A stretch of DNA of 64,000 nucleotides from Xylanibacter oryzae DSM 17970 (GTDB taxonomy: Bacteria; Bacteroidota; Bacteroidia; Bacteroidales; Bacteroidaceae): assembly GCF_000585355.1 (NCBI RefSeq), contig NZ_KK073873.1:2337703-2401702 (forward strand), written 5' to 3'. A program made the position numbers and the translations under genes. The notes below the pieces were generated by a model. That model was not told the origin of the DNA and ran no database searches. It was given only the letters and a program-made list of their open reading frames with translations. This document shows, piece after piece, positions 63,585 through 64,000 of this stretch (position 1 is its first letter; every line of letters starts with the position of its first letter).

Positions 63585-64000
63585 TTAAAATGAATAGCCA
63601 AAACTTACATAAGGATAAATTAAAGCAGCGCGATCTACACCATGTTCGCGTCTACCAAGATCATCATTTCTGCTTAATGCTATACCGGGATTAAAACCAG
63701 CCCGAAACATGAATCCTTTCTCTGTTTGATATCTATAGCCGATATCAAGAAACAAGAAATTTCTGATTTATCATTTTCATATTCATGTGGATTATTTTTG
63801 TATACACAATGGTATCGTCCAAAACTAAATCCACCTCCTAACTCTAAGTGACTTTTATTTTTAAAAAACAAATAATTTAAACCTATAGGGATTGTCCATC
63901 CTGTGGTATGGCTAGGATTGCTATCGAAAAAATCTTCAGAATGAGAATCTGTAAAAGCCAGACCTAAACGAAATCCCCAATTTGTATTTTCATTAAAACG
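63585..64000 (-). pseudogene. Outer-membrane beta-barrel protein, C-terminal part, frameshifted and cut by the edge
   Basis: The minus strand reads from the right edge with barrel-like strands (GFRLGLAFTDSHSEDF, LELGGGFSFGRYHCVY). Near 63756-63772 the frame is lost; the alternative frame continues FLFLDIGYRYQTEKGF, ARRNDD-like turns, and ends LIYPYVSFGYSF with the terminal Phe of barrel proteins (stop TAA at 63585-63587). One indel would restore a single frame. It may be a pseudogene or an assembly error. The start lies beyond the window. Confidence 0.65.

Noticed and set aside
1..64000. CRISPR arrays, tRNA or rRNA genes
   Set aside because: No regularly spaced direct repeats with unique spacers and no tRNA cloverleaf or rRNA segments were recognised; a dedicated scan was not possible.

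Overview
The window reads as the chromosome of a Bacteroidales bacterium, most likely Prevotellaceae. Supporting signs are the low GC content, a SusC/SusD pair, an ornithine transcarbamylase of the Bacteroides N-succinyl type, many lipoproteins with an early lipobox, the folP-cdaA and pta-ackA pairs in their usual Bacteroidales form, and repeated promoters of the TTTG-N19-TAnnTTTG type. Five exact matches to that promoter were found by eye: before 3643, 12255, 30198, 39865 and 63421. No rRNA, tRNA or CRISPR array was seen.

Region 1 (1-3520): end of proB, then proA, an N-succinylornithine transcarbamylase, and a two-domain Rid/chorismatase-like protein. Region 2 (3643-18236): two paralogous modules, each pairing a DUF6057-type membrane protein with a beta-propeller lipoprotein that carries one CxNCH haem-type motif. 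They point at each other across a short region holding a YdeI-like gene, an isochorismatase-family gene, tandem repeats and look-alike palindromes. The right-hand module follows a SusC/SusD/accessory lipoprotein operon.

Region 3 (18722-31403): a lone FecE/BtuD-like ATPase, two RluA/RluD pseudouridine synthases, pyridoxamine kinase, late cobalamin genes (cobQ, a cobD-like aminotransferase, cbiB), and an acyltransferase-ddl-rluD-PASTA run. Region 4 (30354-37516): a secreted EEP nuclease, a TonB-dependent receptor, two OB-fold-type lipoproteins and a secreted DNA/RNA non-specific endonuclease. I read these as a possible outer-membrane nucleic-acid scavenging locus.

Region 5 (37595-52501) is mostly housekeeping: M13 peptidase, L34, EF-P, a glycosyltransferase, RadC, a SufT-like protein, LpxH, AckA-Pta, a DUF2156/GNAT protein, CdaA, FolP, an SDR, a HAD phosphatase and a YARHG protein. 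Most gene ends here have clear bidirectional terminators.

Region 6 (52601-64000) is accessory: a nucleotide kinase, gene remnants, a decayed ISL3 element sitting between the arms of a 17-bp inverted repeat, and a three-gene ABC-three-component (ABC-3C) conflict system made of a PD-(D/E)xK nuclease, a small middle component and a DUF2326 ATPase. After that come an HTH-Panacea antitoxin-like gene with no visible toxin, a VirE-family ATPase gene bracketed by paired repeats, an HU-winged-helix protein and an apparently frameshifted outer-membrane protein cut by the window edge. The ABC-3C system and the putative nucleic-acid uptake locus are the most system-like finds.
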